From: Bog-473 sp036489775
Lineage (GTDB): Bacteria; Actinomycetota; Acidimicrobiia; Acidimicrobiales; RAAP-2
Reading direction: 5' to 3'
Assembly: GCA_036489775.1 (NCBI GenBank)
Contig: DASXFC010000034.1
Location: 1-64,000 of the forward strand
Length of the DNA: 64,000 nucleotides
Positions 25,413 to 34,425 of this stretch are shown here, one piece after another (the stretch's first letter is position 1; every line of letters starts with the position of its first letter). Below the pieces are notes generated by a model that worked only from the letters and a program-made list of their open reading frames with translations, made no database searches and was not told where the DNA came from. The translations under genes were made by a program, and so were the position numbers.

Positions 25413-26596
25413 CAGCCGAGCCGCTCGATAATCGTCGCATTGGCCTGGCCGCCGCCCTCGCACATCGTCTGCAGCCCGTAGCGACCGCCGGTGCGCTCGA
25501 GCTCGTTGAGCAACGTCGACATCAAACGGGCGCCCGAGCAGCCCGTCGGGTGCCCGATCGCGATGGCCCCGCCGTTGACGTTCACCCGATCCATATCGGG
25601 GTGGAACTCGCGCTCCCAGGCGAGCACGACGGAGGCGAACGCCTCGTTGATCTCCACCAGGTCGATCTCGTCGAGCTTGAGCTTCGCCTTGGCGAGCACC
25701 AGCTCGGTCGCCGGGATCGGCGCCGTGAGCATGATCTGCGGGTCGTTCGCGGCCACGGCGAAGGTGTGGAAGCGGGCCCGCGGCGTGAATCCCAGCGACG
25801 ACGCCCGTTCCTCGCTCATGATCAGCACGGCCGCCGCCCCATCCGAGATCTGCGACGACGTCCCCGCCGTGACCGTGCCGGTCTCGGAGAACGCCCCCCT
25901 GAGCCCCGCCAGCTTCTCGAGCGACGTGTCGCGGCGCACGCCCTCGTCAACCTCGAGGAGCCCGCTGACATCGACGTCAGCCGCACCGGGCACGTCCGGA
26001 TGGACCCGAGCTTCGAGCGCCACGATCTCGTTGGAAAAGCGGCCCGAGTCGGTGGCCCGCGCCGCCCGCTGGTGCGACTGCAGGGCGAAGGCGTCCATCT
26101 CCTCGCGCGTGACCTTCCAGCGCCGGGCAATCTCCTCGGCGCACTCGCCCTGATGAATGAGCTCGTAGCGCTCCAAATACAGCGGGCCGTACGCCTCGCC
26201 CGGTCCCGGCTCGGTGGTCGAGCCGATCGGCACCCGGCTCATCGACTCGATCCCGCCCCCGATGGCCACGTCCATGGCGCCGGCCATGACGGCTTGGGCG
26301 GCGAAGTGGATCGCCTGTTGGGCCGAGCCACACTGGCGATCGACCGTCGTGCCTGGCACCGACTCGGGGAACCCGGCGGCCAGGGCCGCGTTGCGGGCGA
26401 TGTTCATGGCCTGCTCGCCCACCGTCATCGTGCACCCCATCACGACGTCCTCGACCAGGGACGGATCGAGGTCGTTCCGCGCCAGGAGGGCGGCCAGGGG
26501 CTGGGCGGCCAGGTCGGTGGCGTGCCACCCGGACAGGCGCCCGCCCCGGCGGCCGACCGGGGTGCGCACGGCGTCGATGATCACGGCGTTGGGCAT
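25412..26596 (-). CDS. fadA6: acetyl-CoA acetyltransferase / FadA6-like thiolase
   Basis: A 394-residue authentic thiolase: nucleophile Cys in TTVDRQCGSAQQAI, DGAAAVLIMSEE, VEINEAFASVV, GHPTGCSGAR with the catalytic His, and the second Cys in TMCEGGGQANATI. The pattern is closer to mycobacterial FadA6 (HIP ring degradation) than to FadA5, as I remember the sequences. It performs CoA-dependent cleavage of a beta-ketoacyl-CoA. It is the first gene of the leftward operon with DUF35 and Ltp. The ATG at 26596 has no Shine-Dalgarno, but CACAAT lies 8 nt upstream, so the mRNA may be leaderless. Confidence 0.88.
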   Translation of the reverse strand: MPNAVIIDAVRTPVGRRGGRLSGWHATDLAAQPLAALLARNDLDPSLVEDVVMGCTMTVGEQAMNIARNAALAAGFPESVPGTTVDRQCGSAQQAIHFAAQAVMAGAMDVAIGGGIESMSRVPIGSTTEPGPGEAYGPLYLERYELIHQGECAEEIARRWKVTREEMDAFALQSHQRAARATDSGRFSNEIVALEARVHPDVPGAADVDVSGLLEVDEGVRRDTSLEKLAGLRGAFSETGTVTAGTSSQISDGAAAVLIMSEERASSLGFTPRARFHTFAVAANDPQIMLTAPIPATELVLAKAKLKLDEIDLVEINEAFASVVLAWEREFHPDMDRVNVNGGAIAIGHPTGCSGARLMSTLLNELERTGGRYGLQTMCEGGGQANATIIERLG

Positions 26597-26647
26597 GGGG
26601 GCCAATTGTGACGCCGAATCAGAATTTGCGCCAGACCAGACCAGGGG

Positions 26648-26661
26648 TGGAACCAGTTTCC
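26648..26661. promoter_or_regulatory. KstR-type operator candidate before the fadA6-DUF35-ltp operon
   Basis: TGGAACCAGTTTCC agrees with the remembered KstR consensus TnnAACnnGTTnnA at seven of eight fixed positions. It lies 52 bp upstream of the leftward operon and 27 bp before the rightward esterase start. It is the second such box in front of an Ltp/DUF35 operon. Confidence 0.5.
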
Positions 26662-26688
26662 CCGCCCTTTCGGCCAACATAAGGACCC

Positions 26689-27855
26689 ATGCGCAGACCC
26701 CTCGCCGCCGCGTTCGTCTGCGCGCTCGCCCTCACGGGGCTCACCAGCTGCAGCACCAGTGCCAGCCCCACCCCGCCGAAGGCGACCACTTCGGGCACGA
26801 CGCCCGCCCCGATCCTCAGTGCGGGGCAGAAGGCCACGGTCACGTACTGCAACCACGAACGGGCGCGTATCACCGAGCCCACCACCCTCGACGGTCCTGC
26901 GCCGACCGCGGTCTACGTCCACGGCGGCTCGTGGGTCTCGGGCAACTACTCCACCGGTGGGTTTCTCATCGACAAGATCGGCCCCGAACTGGCCTCGGAT
27001 GGCTTCGTGGTCGTGAGCCTCGACTACCGGCTCGGGCCGCACGCGAAGTGGCCCGACCAGATCGTCGATGTGAAGTGCGCCATTCGCTACCTACGCGCCA
27101 ACGCGCACGAGCTCAACATCGACTCCAACGAAATCGGCGCCTGGGGCCAGAGTGCCGGCGGCCACCTGGTCGCGCTGCTCGGCACGGCCGGTCCCTCGGC
27201 CGGCTGGGACATCGGCGCCTACCCGGACGAGTCGAGCAAGATCCAAGCGGTGGTCGACATGGCCGGGCCGAGCGACCTGCTGACGATGGGCAATCAGGGC
27301 GACAGCTTCGCCGTCGCCGAGACCTTTGTCTCGCTCCTCGGCAAAGTGCCGCGCAACAAGCTCGGCTCTGACCTGACGGCCGCGAGCCCGGTCACCTACA
27401 TCGCGCCCGGCGACCCTCCGTTCCTCCTGATGCACTCCACCGACGACGAGATCGTCTACCCCCAGCAGTCACTCGAAATGTCCTGGGACCTCACCGCCAA
27501 CCACGTCCCGCACGAGCTCGTCATGGTGAACGGCGGGGGCCACGAGTTCGACAATCCCGGCGAGCAGCCCACCGAGGCCGGCATCGCTACCGCCATCACC
27601 CAGTTCTTCGTGCGCACGCTCGTCTATCACCAGCCGATCGTCAGCACTCCCAACGGCGCCACCGCCGTCGCCAACGGCAGCCCAACCACCACGACCACGA
27701 CCACCACGAGGGGCGTGACCCCAACCACCCACACGTACACGACCCCACCCTCCACCACCTCCACCGCCCCACCCACCACCACGTCCACGACAATCACCAA
27801 CACCGGCGCCACCGGCAACACGGGCGATCCCGGCGCCCCCGTCGGCAACAGCTGA
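26689..27855 (+). CDS. lipoprotein alpha/beta-hydrolase esterase
   Basis: A 388-residue exported lipoprotein: signal peptide with lipobox LTSC, lipidated Cys21. The hydrolase core has the oxyanion motif YVHGGSW, nucleophile in GQSAGGH, acid in STDDEIV and catalytic His in GGGHEF, as in carboxylesterase/BD-FAE proteins. A Thr/Pro-rich tail of about 60 residues follows, probably a wall-spanning or glycosylated segment. The substrate is an unknown ester. The start at ATG 26689 has AAGGAC upstream. It is divergent from the fadA6 operon, and the shared spacer holds the KstR-type box. Confidence 0.85.
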   Translation: MRRPLAAAFVCALALTGLTSCSTSASPTPPKATTSGTTPAPILSAGQKATVTYCNHERARITEPTTLDGPAPTAVYVHGGSWVSGNYSTGGFLIDKIGPELASDGFVVVSLDYRLGPHAKWPDQIVDVKCAIRYLRANAHELNIDSNEIGAWGQSAGGHLVALLGTAGPSAGWDIGAYPDESSKIQAVVDMAGPSDLLTMGNQGDSFAVAETFVSLLGKVPRNKLGSDLTAASPVTYIAPGDPPFLLMHSTDDEIVYPQQSLEMSWDLTANHVPHELVMVNGGGHEFDNPGEQPTEAGIATAITQFFVRTLVYHQPIVSTPNGATAVANGSPTTTTTTTTRGVTPTTHTYTTPPSTTSTAPPTTTSTTITNTGATGNTGDPGAPVGNS

Positions 27856-27916
27856 CGCTCCTGGCTGACCACGTTCCTTGGCGCCGTCCCCGGCGCTGTG
27901 GAAGATTCGCTGGCCC

Positions 27917-29062
27917 ATGGACCTGACCTTCGGCGACGAACTTGAGGCCTTCCGAGCGCAAGCACGCGCCTGGCTGGCCGCCCACGTCCCCGCCGAGCCG
28001 CTCCCCTCCTTCGATACCCCCGAAGGCTTCGAGGCCCACCGGGCCTGGGAACGGACCCTCTATAACGACCGCTGGTCCGTGGTCAGCTGGCCGGTCGAAT
28101 ACGGCGGGCGGGACCTCGGCATCTTCGAGTGGCTCGTCTTCGAAGAGGAGTACTACCGAGCCCGCGCGCCGAAGCGAGTCAGCCAGAACGGCATCTTCCT
28201 CCTCGGCCCGACGATGCTCGAGTACGGCACGACCGAGCAGAAGGCCCGGTATCTCCCGCCGATGGCCTCCGCCGACGAGATCTGGTGTCAAGGCTGGTCC
28301 GAGCCCGACGCCGGCAGCGACCTCGCCGGCATCCGCTCCCGGGGGGCTCGCAACGACGCGGGCGACGGCTGGATCCTCAACGGCCAGAAGACGTGGGCCA
28401 GCCGCGGCGCCTTCGCCGACTGGTGCTTCGGCATCTTCCGCACCGACGCCGAGGCCGAGCGCCACCGTGGCCTGACCTACTTCCTGATCGCCATGGACAC
28501 GCCGGGCGTGACCGTGCGGCCGATCCCGCAGATCGACGGCGAGACGGGCTTCGCCGAGATCTTCTTCGACAACGTCGAGATCCCCGAGGACCAGGTGCTC
28601 GGCGAGGTCGGCGCCGGCTGGTCCGTCGCCATGGCCACGGCCGGCTCCGAACGCGGACTCTCGCTGCGCAGTCCGGCTCGCTATACCGAGGCAGCCGACC
28701 GCCTCGTGCAGCTCTACGCGTCGCGTGGCGGCCCACCCGCTTCCACCGACGCGGTGGCACAGGCCCACATGGACGCCGAGGCCTACAAGCTGCACACGTA
28801 CTGGACCGCCTCCAAGGTGGCGCGCGGCCAAGCCGTCGGCCCAGAGGCGAGCGCCAACAAGATCTTCTGGTCCGAGACCGACGTCACCATCTACACGACG
28901 GCGCTCGATCTGCTCGGCCCCGAGGCCGAGCTGCTCAGTGCCGGCGCTCCCGGCGAATGGCTCGACGGCTACTTGTTCTCGCTCGCCGGCCCGATCTACG
29001 CCGGCACCAACGAGATCCAGCGCAACGTTGTGGCCGAGCGCCTGCTCGGGCTGCCTCGATGA
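27917..29062 (+). CDS. acyl-CoA dehydrogenase, FAD-binding subunit of a pair
   Basis: A 381-residue acyl-CoA dehydrogenase with three-domain layout: helical N terminus, FAD/substrate region (WCQGWSEPDAGSDLAGI, WILNGQKTWAS), beta domain (GFAEIFFDNVEIPEDQVLGEVGAGW) and C-terminal FAD-binding GTNEIQRNVVAERLLGLPR. Its last codons overlap a second, divergent acyl-CoA dehydrogenase gene, as in the alpha2beta2 heterotetramers (FadE26-27, FadE28-29) used for CoA esters of steroid side chains or rings. The start ATG 27917 is the first in register with the domain. Confidence 0.9.
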   Translation: MDLTFGDELEAFRAQARAWLAAHVPAEPLPSFDTPEGFEAHRAWERTLYNDRWSVVSWPVEYGGRDLGIFEWLVFEEEYYRARAPKRVSQNGIFLLGPTMLEYGTTEQKARYLPPMASADEIWCQGWSEPDAGSDLAGIRSRGARNDAGDGWILNGQKTWASRGAFADWCFGIFRTDAEAERHRGLTYFLIAMDTPGVTVRPIPQIDGETGFAEIFFDNVEIPEDQVLGEVGAGWSVAMATAGSERGLSLRSPARYTEAADRLVQLYASRGGPPASTDAVAQAHMDAEAYKLHTYWTASKVARGQAVGPEASANKIFWSETDVTIYTTALDLLGPEAELLSAGAPGEWLDGYLFSLAGPIYAGTNEIQRNVVAERLLGLPR

Positions 29063-30180
29063 TGGACTTCGCGTTCTCCGAAGACCAAGAAGAGCTGCGG
29101 CGCGGTGTGCGTACCGTGCTCGATGCGGAATGTAGCGTCGACGCGCTCCGGTCCTTCGAGGTCGTCGACGAGGAGGCCCGCGCCGAGCTGTCCGCCAACC
29201 GCTGGGCCGTCCTGGCCGAACTGGGCGCCCCGGCACTCGTGGTGCCGACCTCAGCTAACGGTCTCGGCCTGGGCGACGTCGACCTGGTCGGCGTGCTCGA
29301 GGAGTCCGGCTACGCCTGCCTGCCCGAGCCGCTCCTCGAGACGGCGGCGCTCGCGGCCCCCACCCTGACGGCGCTGCTGCCCTACCCTGCCGCGGCGGCG
29401 GCGCTCGCCGCGCTCGTCGAGGACGACGCCGTCTTCGCAGTAGGCGGGATCGACGTCACGCCGGCCGGGATCACGTCGCCGAGTGAAGTGTCGCCCGACG
29501 GGATGTTGCGCACGCCGCGCGTCGTGGGCGCGCGCGACGCTGACATCTTGCTGCTGGCGTGCCGGGACGACGAGTCGGGTTGGCAACTCCACGCGGTGCC
29601 GGCGGCGTCGTGTACGGCCGAACCGACGCCGGCGCTGAGCGCGACGCGTGACCTGTCGACCGTCCACTGGCCGCTCGCCTCCGAGACGCTGTTGGCCTAT
29701 GGCGTCGCAGCCGAAGCCGCAGTGACGCTCATAGCCGATCGCGCCGCCGCGGCGCACGCCGCACTCCTCGTCGGACTCGCCGACCGCATGCTGGCCATGA
29801 CCGCGGCCTACGCCAAGGATCGACACCAATTCGGCAAGCCGATCGGGAGCTTTCAGGCGGTGAAGCACCACTTGGCCAACGCGCGCGTTGCGCTGGAGTT
29901 CGCGCGCCCCGCCACCTACCGCGCCGCGTGGTCGCTTTCGACGGCGCAACTGTCGCTGTCGCACGATGCGTCCATGGCCAAGGCGATGGCGTCCGACGCG
30001 GCCGACCTGGCCGCGAGCGTGTCGCTCCAGGTACACGGCGCCATCGGCTACACGTGGGAGTGCGACCTCCACTTCTTTATGAAGCGCACGTGGGCGCTCT
30101 CCCGCGCCTGGGGCGACGCGGCCACCCACCGCCGCCTCGTCCTGTCGCACGCGCTCGCCGCGCCGCGGGCGGCCGGTTAA
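29059..30180 (+). CDS. acyl-CoA dehydrogenase-like, partner subunit of a pair
   Basis: A 373-residue acyl-CoA dehydrogenase homologue with weakly conserved middle region but typical C-terminal motifs: DRHQFGKPIGSFQAVKHHLAN and LQVHGAIGYTWECDLHFFMKR. It lacks the NEIQRN FAD motif of the preceding gene, as expected for the partner subunit of an alpha2beta2 enzyme. ATG 29059 overlaps the upstream stop (ATGATG). Together the two would desaturate a bulky acyl-CoA with electrons passed to ETF. Confidence 0.88.
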   Translation: MMDFAFSEDQEELRRGVRTVLDAECSVDALRSFEVVDEEARAELSANRWAVLAELGAPALVVPTSANGLGLGDVDLVGVLEESGYACLPEPLLETAALAAPTLTALLPYPAAAAALAALVEDDAVFAVGGIDVTPAGITSPSEVSPDGMLRTPRVVGARDADILLLACRDDESGWQLHAVPAASCTAEPTPALSATRDLSTVHWPLASETLLAYGVAAEAAVTLIADRAAAAHAALLVGLADRMLAMTAAYAKDRHQFGKPIGSFQAVKHHLANARVALEFARPATYRAAWSLSTAQLSLSHDASMAKAMASDAADLAASVSLQVHGAIGYTWECDLHFFMKRTWALSRAWGDAATHRRLVLSHALAAPRAAG

Positions 30181-30292
30181 GCGGCGCCCGCCGCCACCGG
30201 CGCCGATCAGTCCCCGACAGCCAAAACCGCCCAAAATGGCAATGTCCGATTCCCGCCAGTAATCGTCACAGCGGCGTGCCACGCTGGCACCC

Positions 30293-31846
30293 GTGATCGA
30301 GGACCCGGAACGCTGCTACGAGGCGGCGAAGAGCAAGGACGACCGCTTTGACGGGGTCTTCTTCTGCGCCGTGACCTCGACCGGTATCTACTGCCGGCCC
30401 AGCTGCCCGGCGCGCACGCCCAAGCGGGAGAACATGTCCTTCTACCCCACGGCGGCCGCCGCCCAGCAGGCCGGGTTCCGGGCCTGCCTGCGGTGCCGAC
30501 CTGATGCCACGCCCGGCTCCCCGGAATGGAACGTCCGCGCCGACGTCGTGGCGCGGGCCATGCGGCTCATCCGCGACGGGATCGTGGACCTCGAAGGGGT
30601 CGAAGGTCTGGCGGGTCGCCTCGGGTACAGCACCCGCCAGCTCAACCGCCTCATCACCGCCGAGGTCGGCACCGGACCGCTCGCCCTGGCCCGGGCGCAG
30701 CGCAGCCAGACGGCGCGCGTCCTGCTCGAAACGACCGACCTTCCCATCGCGCACATCGCGTTCGCCGCCGGCTTCGCCAGCGTGCGCCAGTGCAACGAGA
30801 CGATCCGCCAGGTCTTCGCCGAGTCGCCGAGTGGCTTGCGCGTGCGGGCGACCAAGTCGGTGCAGGCGAGGCGAGACCGCCGACAAGCCGCGCCCCAGGC
30901 CATCCATTTGCGCCTTCCGTGCCGCCGACCGTTCAACCCGGCCTCCGTGCTCGACTTTCTCGGCGTGCGGGCGCTGCCGGGGGTGGAGTCGCTCGAGGGC
31001 TCCGTGTACCGGCGCACCCTGTGCCTGCCGCACGGCCATGCCGTCGTCAGCTTGGCGGCGCCCGACGAGCAAGCGGCGGCCGACGGTCCGGCCTACGTCG
31101 GGGCGGACCTCGTCCTGTCGGACCTGCGCGACCTCACGACCGCGGTCGCGCGCTGCCGCCAGCTGCTCGACCTTGACGCCGACCCGATCGCGGTCGGTGA
31201 AGCGCTGCGCGATGAGGCCTTCCTCGGTGCGGTGGTCGTACGCGACCTGGGCCGCCGTGTCCCCGGCGCGGCCGACGGGTTTGAGCTGGCGGTGCGCGCC
31301 GTGATCGGCCAGCAGGTGTCGGTGTCCGGCGCCCGCACCGTAGCTGGGCGATTGGTGCACGCAGCGGGCGACGCCCTGCCCGAGCCGGTGGGCTCACTGA
31401 CGCATCTCTTTCCTACCCCCGAGGAGCTCGTGGCTCTGGCCGAACGCGATCCCGGCGCCTTCGCCATGCCGGCCAGCCGCAGGCGGGCGCTCGTGGCGCT
31501 GGCCGAGGCCGTCGGCTGCGGAGAGGTCGTCATCGACCCGGGCGCCGACCCACTCGAGCTGCGGCGCTCGCTCGTCGCACTCCCGGGCATCGGCCCGTGG
31601 ACGGCGGAGTACGTCGCCATGCGGGCACTCCGAGACCCCGATGCCTTCATGCCGACCGACCTCGGCATCCGCAAAGGCGCCCGGGCTATCGGTCTGCCTG
31701 ACAACCCGACGCAACTTGTGGCGGCGAGCGAGAGCTGGCGACCGTGGCGCAGCTACGCCATGGCCCACCTGTGGGCGCTTCCCGCACCCGCACCCGTATC
31801 GACCGCAGAGATCCCAACCCGACCAGTGAAAGGACGAGCAGCATGA
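30293..31846 (+). CDS. Ada-AlkA fusion: methylation-response regulator and 3-methyladenine DNA glycosylase
   Basis: A 517-residue fusion. The N-terminal Ada zinc-binding domain has Cys ligands in IYCRPSCPARTP and ACLRCRPD. An AraC-type HTH follows (LAGRLGYSTRQLNRLI, IAHIAFAAGFASVRQCNETIRQVF), then an AlkA N-terminal domain and the HhH-GPD glycosylase (ALPGIGPWTAEYVAMRAL, catalytic Asp in FMPTDLGIRKGA). The first Cys of the Ada domain would accept methyl groups from DNA phosphotriesters and activate the HTH. GTG 30293 is the start. It overlaps ogt by ATGA, so damage sensing, base excision and O6-alkylguanine repair form one operon. Confidence 0.93.
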   Translation: MIEDPERCYEAAKSKDDRFDGVFFCAVTSTGIYCRPSCPARTPKRENMSFYPTAAAAQQAGFRACLRCRPDATPGSPEWNVRADVVARAMRLIRDGIVDLEGVEGLAGRLGYSTRQLNRLITAEVGTGPLALARAQRSQTARVLLETTDLPIAHIAFAAGFASVRQCNETIRQVFAESPSGLRVRATKSVQARRDRRQAAPQAIHLRLPCRRPFNPASVLDFLGVRALPGVESLEGSVYRRTLCLPHGHAVVSLAAPDEQAAADGPAYVGADLVLSDLRDLTTAVARCRQLLDLDADPIAVGEALRDEAFLGAVVVRDLGRRVPGAADGFELAVRAVIGQQVSVSGARTVAGRLVHAAGDALPEPVGSLTHLFPTPEELVALAERDPGAFAMPASRRRALVALAEAVGCGEVVIDPGADPLELRRSLVALPGIGPWTAEYVAMRALRDPDAFMPTDLGIRKGARAIGLPDNPTQLVAASESWRPWRSYAMAHLWALPAPAPVSTAEIPTRPVKGRAA

Positions 31847-32319
31847 GCACGCGTACCGTCACCATGCCCTACGACACCCCGATCGGCCGCCTCGTGCTCG
31901 AGTGCGATGGCGACGTGCTCATCGGCCTGTGGCTGCCCAACGAGAGCCGGCGCACGCGCCACGACGCCGACGACGTGCCGACGGTGCTCAAGGAGACGGC
32001 GTCGCAGCTCGATGAGTACTTCGCCGGTCAGCGGACCGACTTCGACGTGCCCATGGATCTCGACGGCACGGAATTCCAACGGGAGGTCTGGACCGAGCTG
32101 ACCCGCATCCCCTACGGCGAGACGATCAGCTACGGCGAGCTGGCCCGGCGAGTCGGCCGTCCGAATGCGCCCCGTGCCGTCGGGCAGGCCAACGGCCGCA
32201 ACCCGATCGCCGTCATCGTGCCCTGCCACCGGGTGCTGGCCAGCAACGGCATCGGCGGGTACGGCGGTGGCCTCAAGGTGAAGCGGACGCTCCTGGCCCT
32301 CGAGGGCATCACCGCTTGA
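31843..32319 (+). CDS. ogt: methylated-DNA--[protein]-cysteine S-methyltransferase
   Basis: A 158-residue alkyltransferase with the active-site motif IVPCHRVL (Cys128), the wing and helix-turn-helix IPYGETISYGELARRVG, and NPIAVI. It transfers O6-alkyl groups from guanine to its own cysteine. The start ATG 31843 overlaps the ada-alkA stop and has AAGGAC upstream. Confidence 0.95.
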   Translation: MSTRTVTMPYDTPIGRLVLECDGDVLIGLWLPNESRRTRHDADDVPTVLKETASQLDEYFAGQRTDFDVPMDLDGTEFQREVWTELTRIPYGETISYGELARRVGRPNAPRAVGQANGRNPIAVIVPCHRVLASNGIGGYGGGLKVKRTLLALEGITA

Positions 32320-32360
32320 TCGCCTGATGGGCTGATCGGCTCCGACCGCGCCGGCGCGCG

Positions 32361-32366
32361 TAGGGT
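32361..32366 (+). promoter_or_regulatory. -10 box (TAGGGT) of a leaderless start
   Basis: TAGGGT lies 6 nt before GTG 32373 of the SDR gene, with no Shine-Dalgarno in the gap. Confidence 0.5.
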
Positions 32367-32372
32367 GCGCCG

Positions 32373-33185
32373 GTGGAAACAGCCCAGAGTGTGCGCGATG
32401 CGTTCGACCTGACCGGCCGCGTGGCCCTGGTCACCGGAGCCGCCGGCGGCATCGGGCGCACGAGCGCCGAGGTCCTGGCCGGTGCCGGGGCGACGGTGGT
32501 CTGCGCCGACGTCAATGTCGAAGGCGCGGCCGAGACGGCACGTGGCATCGTCGAGGCGGGCGGTCAGGCGGAGAGCGCCGAGCTCGACGTCTCGGAGCGT
32601 GGCGCCGCGTCAACCCTCGTCGGCCACATCACGGCTCGCCATGGCGGCCTGCACGTGATGTGCAACATCGCCGGCGTCATGATCGACAGCTCCATCATCG
32701 ACGTCGACCCCGACGAGTTCGACCGCATCCTCAGCATCAACCTCAAGGGTGTGCTGTACGGATGTCAGGCCGCCGGGAAGGTGATGGTGGAACAGGGCGG
32801 CGGCTCCATCATCAACATGGCCTCGGCGGCTGTCCTCACACCCGCCGCGGGCATCGGGCCCTACGCCATCTGCAAGGCCGGCGTGGCGCAGCTCACCAAG
32901 TCGATGGCCGTCGAGGTCGGCAAGCGCGGGGTGCGGGTCAACTCGATTGCGCCAGGGTTCATCCCGACGAACATGACGGCGCGGTACTACACGAACCCCG
33001 ACGGCTCTTTGAACGAGGAGCTGAAGGACGCGGTGCTCACGCCGATGGCGCGCCATGCGCCGTTGCGGCGGGTCGGGGAGGCGGCGGACATCGGGTATTG
33101 CGTGCTGTATCTCGCCTCGGACGCCAGCAGCTTCGTGACCGGGCAGCTGCTCAGTCCGAACGGCGGCGTCGCCATGCAGTACTGA
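32373..33185 (+). CDS. short-chain dehydrogenase/reductase
   Basis: A 270-residue classical SDR: TGAAGGIG cofactor loop, catalytic Ser in NMASAAV, YAICK Tyr-Lys pair and the C-terminal LLSPNGGVAMQY. The 3-hydroxyacyl-CoA or steroid dehydrogenase type is likely given the neighbourhood, but the substrate is not determined. It starts at GTG 32373, 6 nt after a TAGGGT box. It ends 16 bp before the convergent lipoprotein gene. Confidence 0.88.
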   Translation: METAQSVRDAFDLTGRVALVTGAAGGIGRTSAEVLAGAGATVVCADVNVEGAAETARGIVEAGGQAESAELDVSERGAASTLVGHITARHGGLHVMCNIAGVMIDSSIIDVDPDEFDRILSINLKGVLYGCQAAGKVMVEQGGGSIINMASAAVLTPAAGIGPYAICKAGVAQLTKSMAVEVGKRGVRVNSIAPGFIPTNMTARYYTNPDGSLNEELKDAVLTPMARHAPLRRVGEAADIGYCVLYLASDASSFVTGQLLSPNGGVAMQY

Positions 33186-33201
33186 CGCCGGCGGGGCCGG
33201 A

Positions 33202-34383
33202 TCAGGAGAGGCGGACGAGGTCGAACTGGCCCGTCGTGGTATCCGAGACGATGACGGCGGGGCCGGGACCGACCAGCGTCACGGCGGCGCCGACGCTGAC
33301 CGGGTCGCTCGTCGAACCGTGCTCGTCGATGCGCAGGACGCACGACACGGGTGACGACGGTGACGGGGACGGGCAATTCGACGAGTCGCCGGCGGGCTGG
33401 AGCACGAGGGGGCCGGCGGCGGTGTCGACCACCGAGCTGGTGACCGAGCCGCCGTAGGAGCCGACCCGGGCGAGGGTGGTGGCGTCGTAGGTGGTGTATT
33501 CCGCATCGAGGCCCTGGCCGGCCGGCTCGCTGACCCAGACCGCGCCCGCCGCGACCACGTCGACGTACTGGACGCCGCCACCAAGGCCGTTGGGCGCGTC
33601 GGCCAGTGCCGGTCCGACGGTGGTGTCGCCGTTCGGGTGCAGGACGGCCAGGTGGTGGTCGTCGCGCTCGTAGTAGATGGAGCCGTCGGCGCCGATGGCG
33701 TCGCCGAGCCCTCGTACTACGAGGTGCGGGCCGGCCGATGCGGTGGGGTTGAAACGGTAGACGCTGACCGTGTTGCCCTGGGTGACCGAGACGAACACGT
33801 TGCCGCCGCCGGTGGCGAGCGCCACCAGGTCGGAGTCGGAGCTGTTGGCCGCGTTGACGGTCGGCATGTTCCACTGCCCGTCCTGGTTGCCGCTGGTGCG
33901 GTTGTAGGCGTAGACGTTCGAGTAGGTCGCGGCGTAGAAGTTGGTGGAGTCCGCCGCCAGCGCGGCGATGCCGGTGACGACGTGCTCGGCGATGGCGGCG
34001 GGCCCGTTGCCGTCGATCACCCAGGCGATAGCGGGCGCCGGGTTCGTCGGGTCCTGCGGCGCGGCGAAGACGGCGCCGTCGGGGCTCTCGGCCGCGGTGA
34101 CGCGGTCGGCCGAGAACGGCAGCGCGATCGGGGCGCCGGCCTGCAGCGGGCCTGAGGTGGCGACGGGTGGCAACGTCGAGGGCGGCGTCGTCGTCGTGGT
34201 GGACCCGGCTGGGTGGGACGCACCGGCACCGTGGTGGGTCGTCGTGGTGGCCGACGACGCGGGTGACGACGGGCTCGAGCTGCACGCCGTGAGGAGGACG
34301 GCGCCGAGGCACAGCAGGGCGGGCACGGCGGCAAACCGGGCGGCCAACGGGACTTGCAGAAGCCGGACCGGGTGCTCCCGCAT
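33202..34383 (-). CDS. lipoprotein with beta-propeller-like repeats, function unknown
   Basis: A 393-residue exported protein. The signal peptide ends in lipobox LTAC (Cys34), followed by a Ser/Thr/His/Pro linker. The mature domain has recurring strand-rich units (YAATYSNVYAYNRTSGNQ, NVFVSVTQGNTVSVYRFNP, IGADGSIYYERDDHHLAVL, AVWVSEPAGQG) typical of beta-propellers. I cannot assign a ligand. CATACT lies 6 nt before ATG 34383, another leaderless-like signal. It is divergent from the dienelactone hydrolase gene, with 42 bp between. Confidence 0.7.
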   Translation of the reverse strand: MREHPVRLLQVPLAARFAAVPALLCLGAVLLTACSSSPSSPASSATTTTHHGAGASHPAGSTTTTTPPSTLPPVATSGPLQAGAPIALPFSADRVTAAESPDGAVFAAPQDPTNPAPAIAWVIDGNGPAAIAEHVVTGIAALAADSTNFYAATYSNVYAYNRTSGNQDGQWNMPTVNAANSSDSDLVALATGGGNVFVSVTQGNTVSVYRFNPTASAGPHLVVRGLGDAIGADGSIYYERDDHHLAVLHPNGDTTVGPALADAPNGLGGGVQYVDVVAAGAVWVSEPAGQGLDAEYTTYDATTLARVGSYGGSVTSSVVDTAAGPLVLQPAGDSSNCPSPSPSSPVSCVLRIDEHGSTSDPVSVGAAVTLVGPGPAVIVSDTTTGQFDLVRLS

Positions 34384-34413
34384 CGAGCCAGTATGGCGTT
34401 TGCCGCGGGCCGC

Positions 34414-34419
34414 TACGGT
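34414..34419 (+). promoter_or_regulatory. -10 box (TACGGT) of a leaderless start
   Basis: TACGGT lies exactly 6 nt before ATG 34426 of the dienelactone hydrolase-like gene, with no ribosome-binding site. Confidence 0.5.
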
Positions 34420-34425
34420 GCGGCT

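Noticed and set aside
26609..26621. Fourth copy of the TGACG-n3-CGTCA palindrome
   Set aside because: TGACGCCGAATCA has two mismatches in one arm; mentioned only as a degenerate possibility and not annotated.
28129..29058. Extension of the second acyl-CoA dehydrogenase frame upstream into the first gene
   Set aside because: The extension overlaps the first subunit in another frame and has Arg-rich composition; the ATG at 29059 with stop overlap is the real start.
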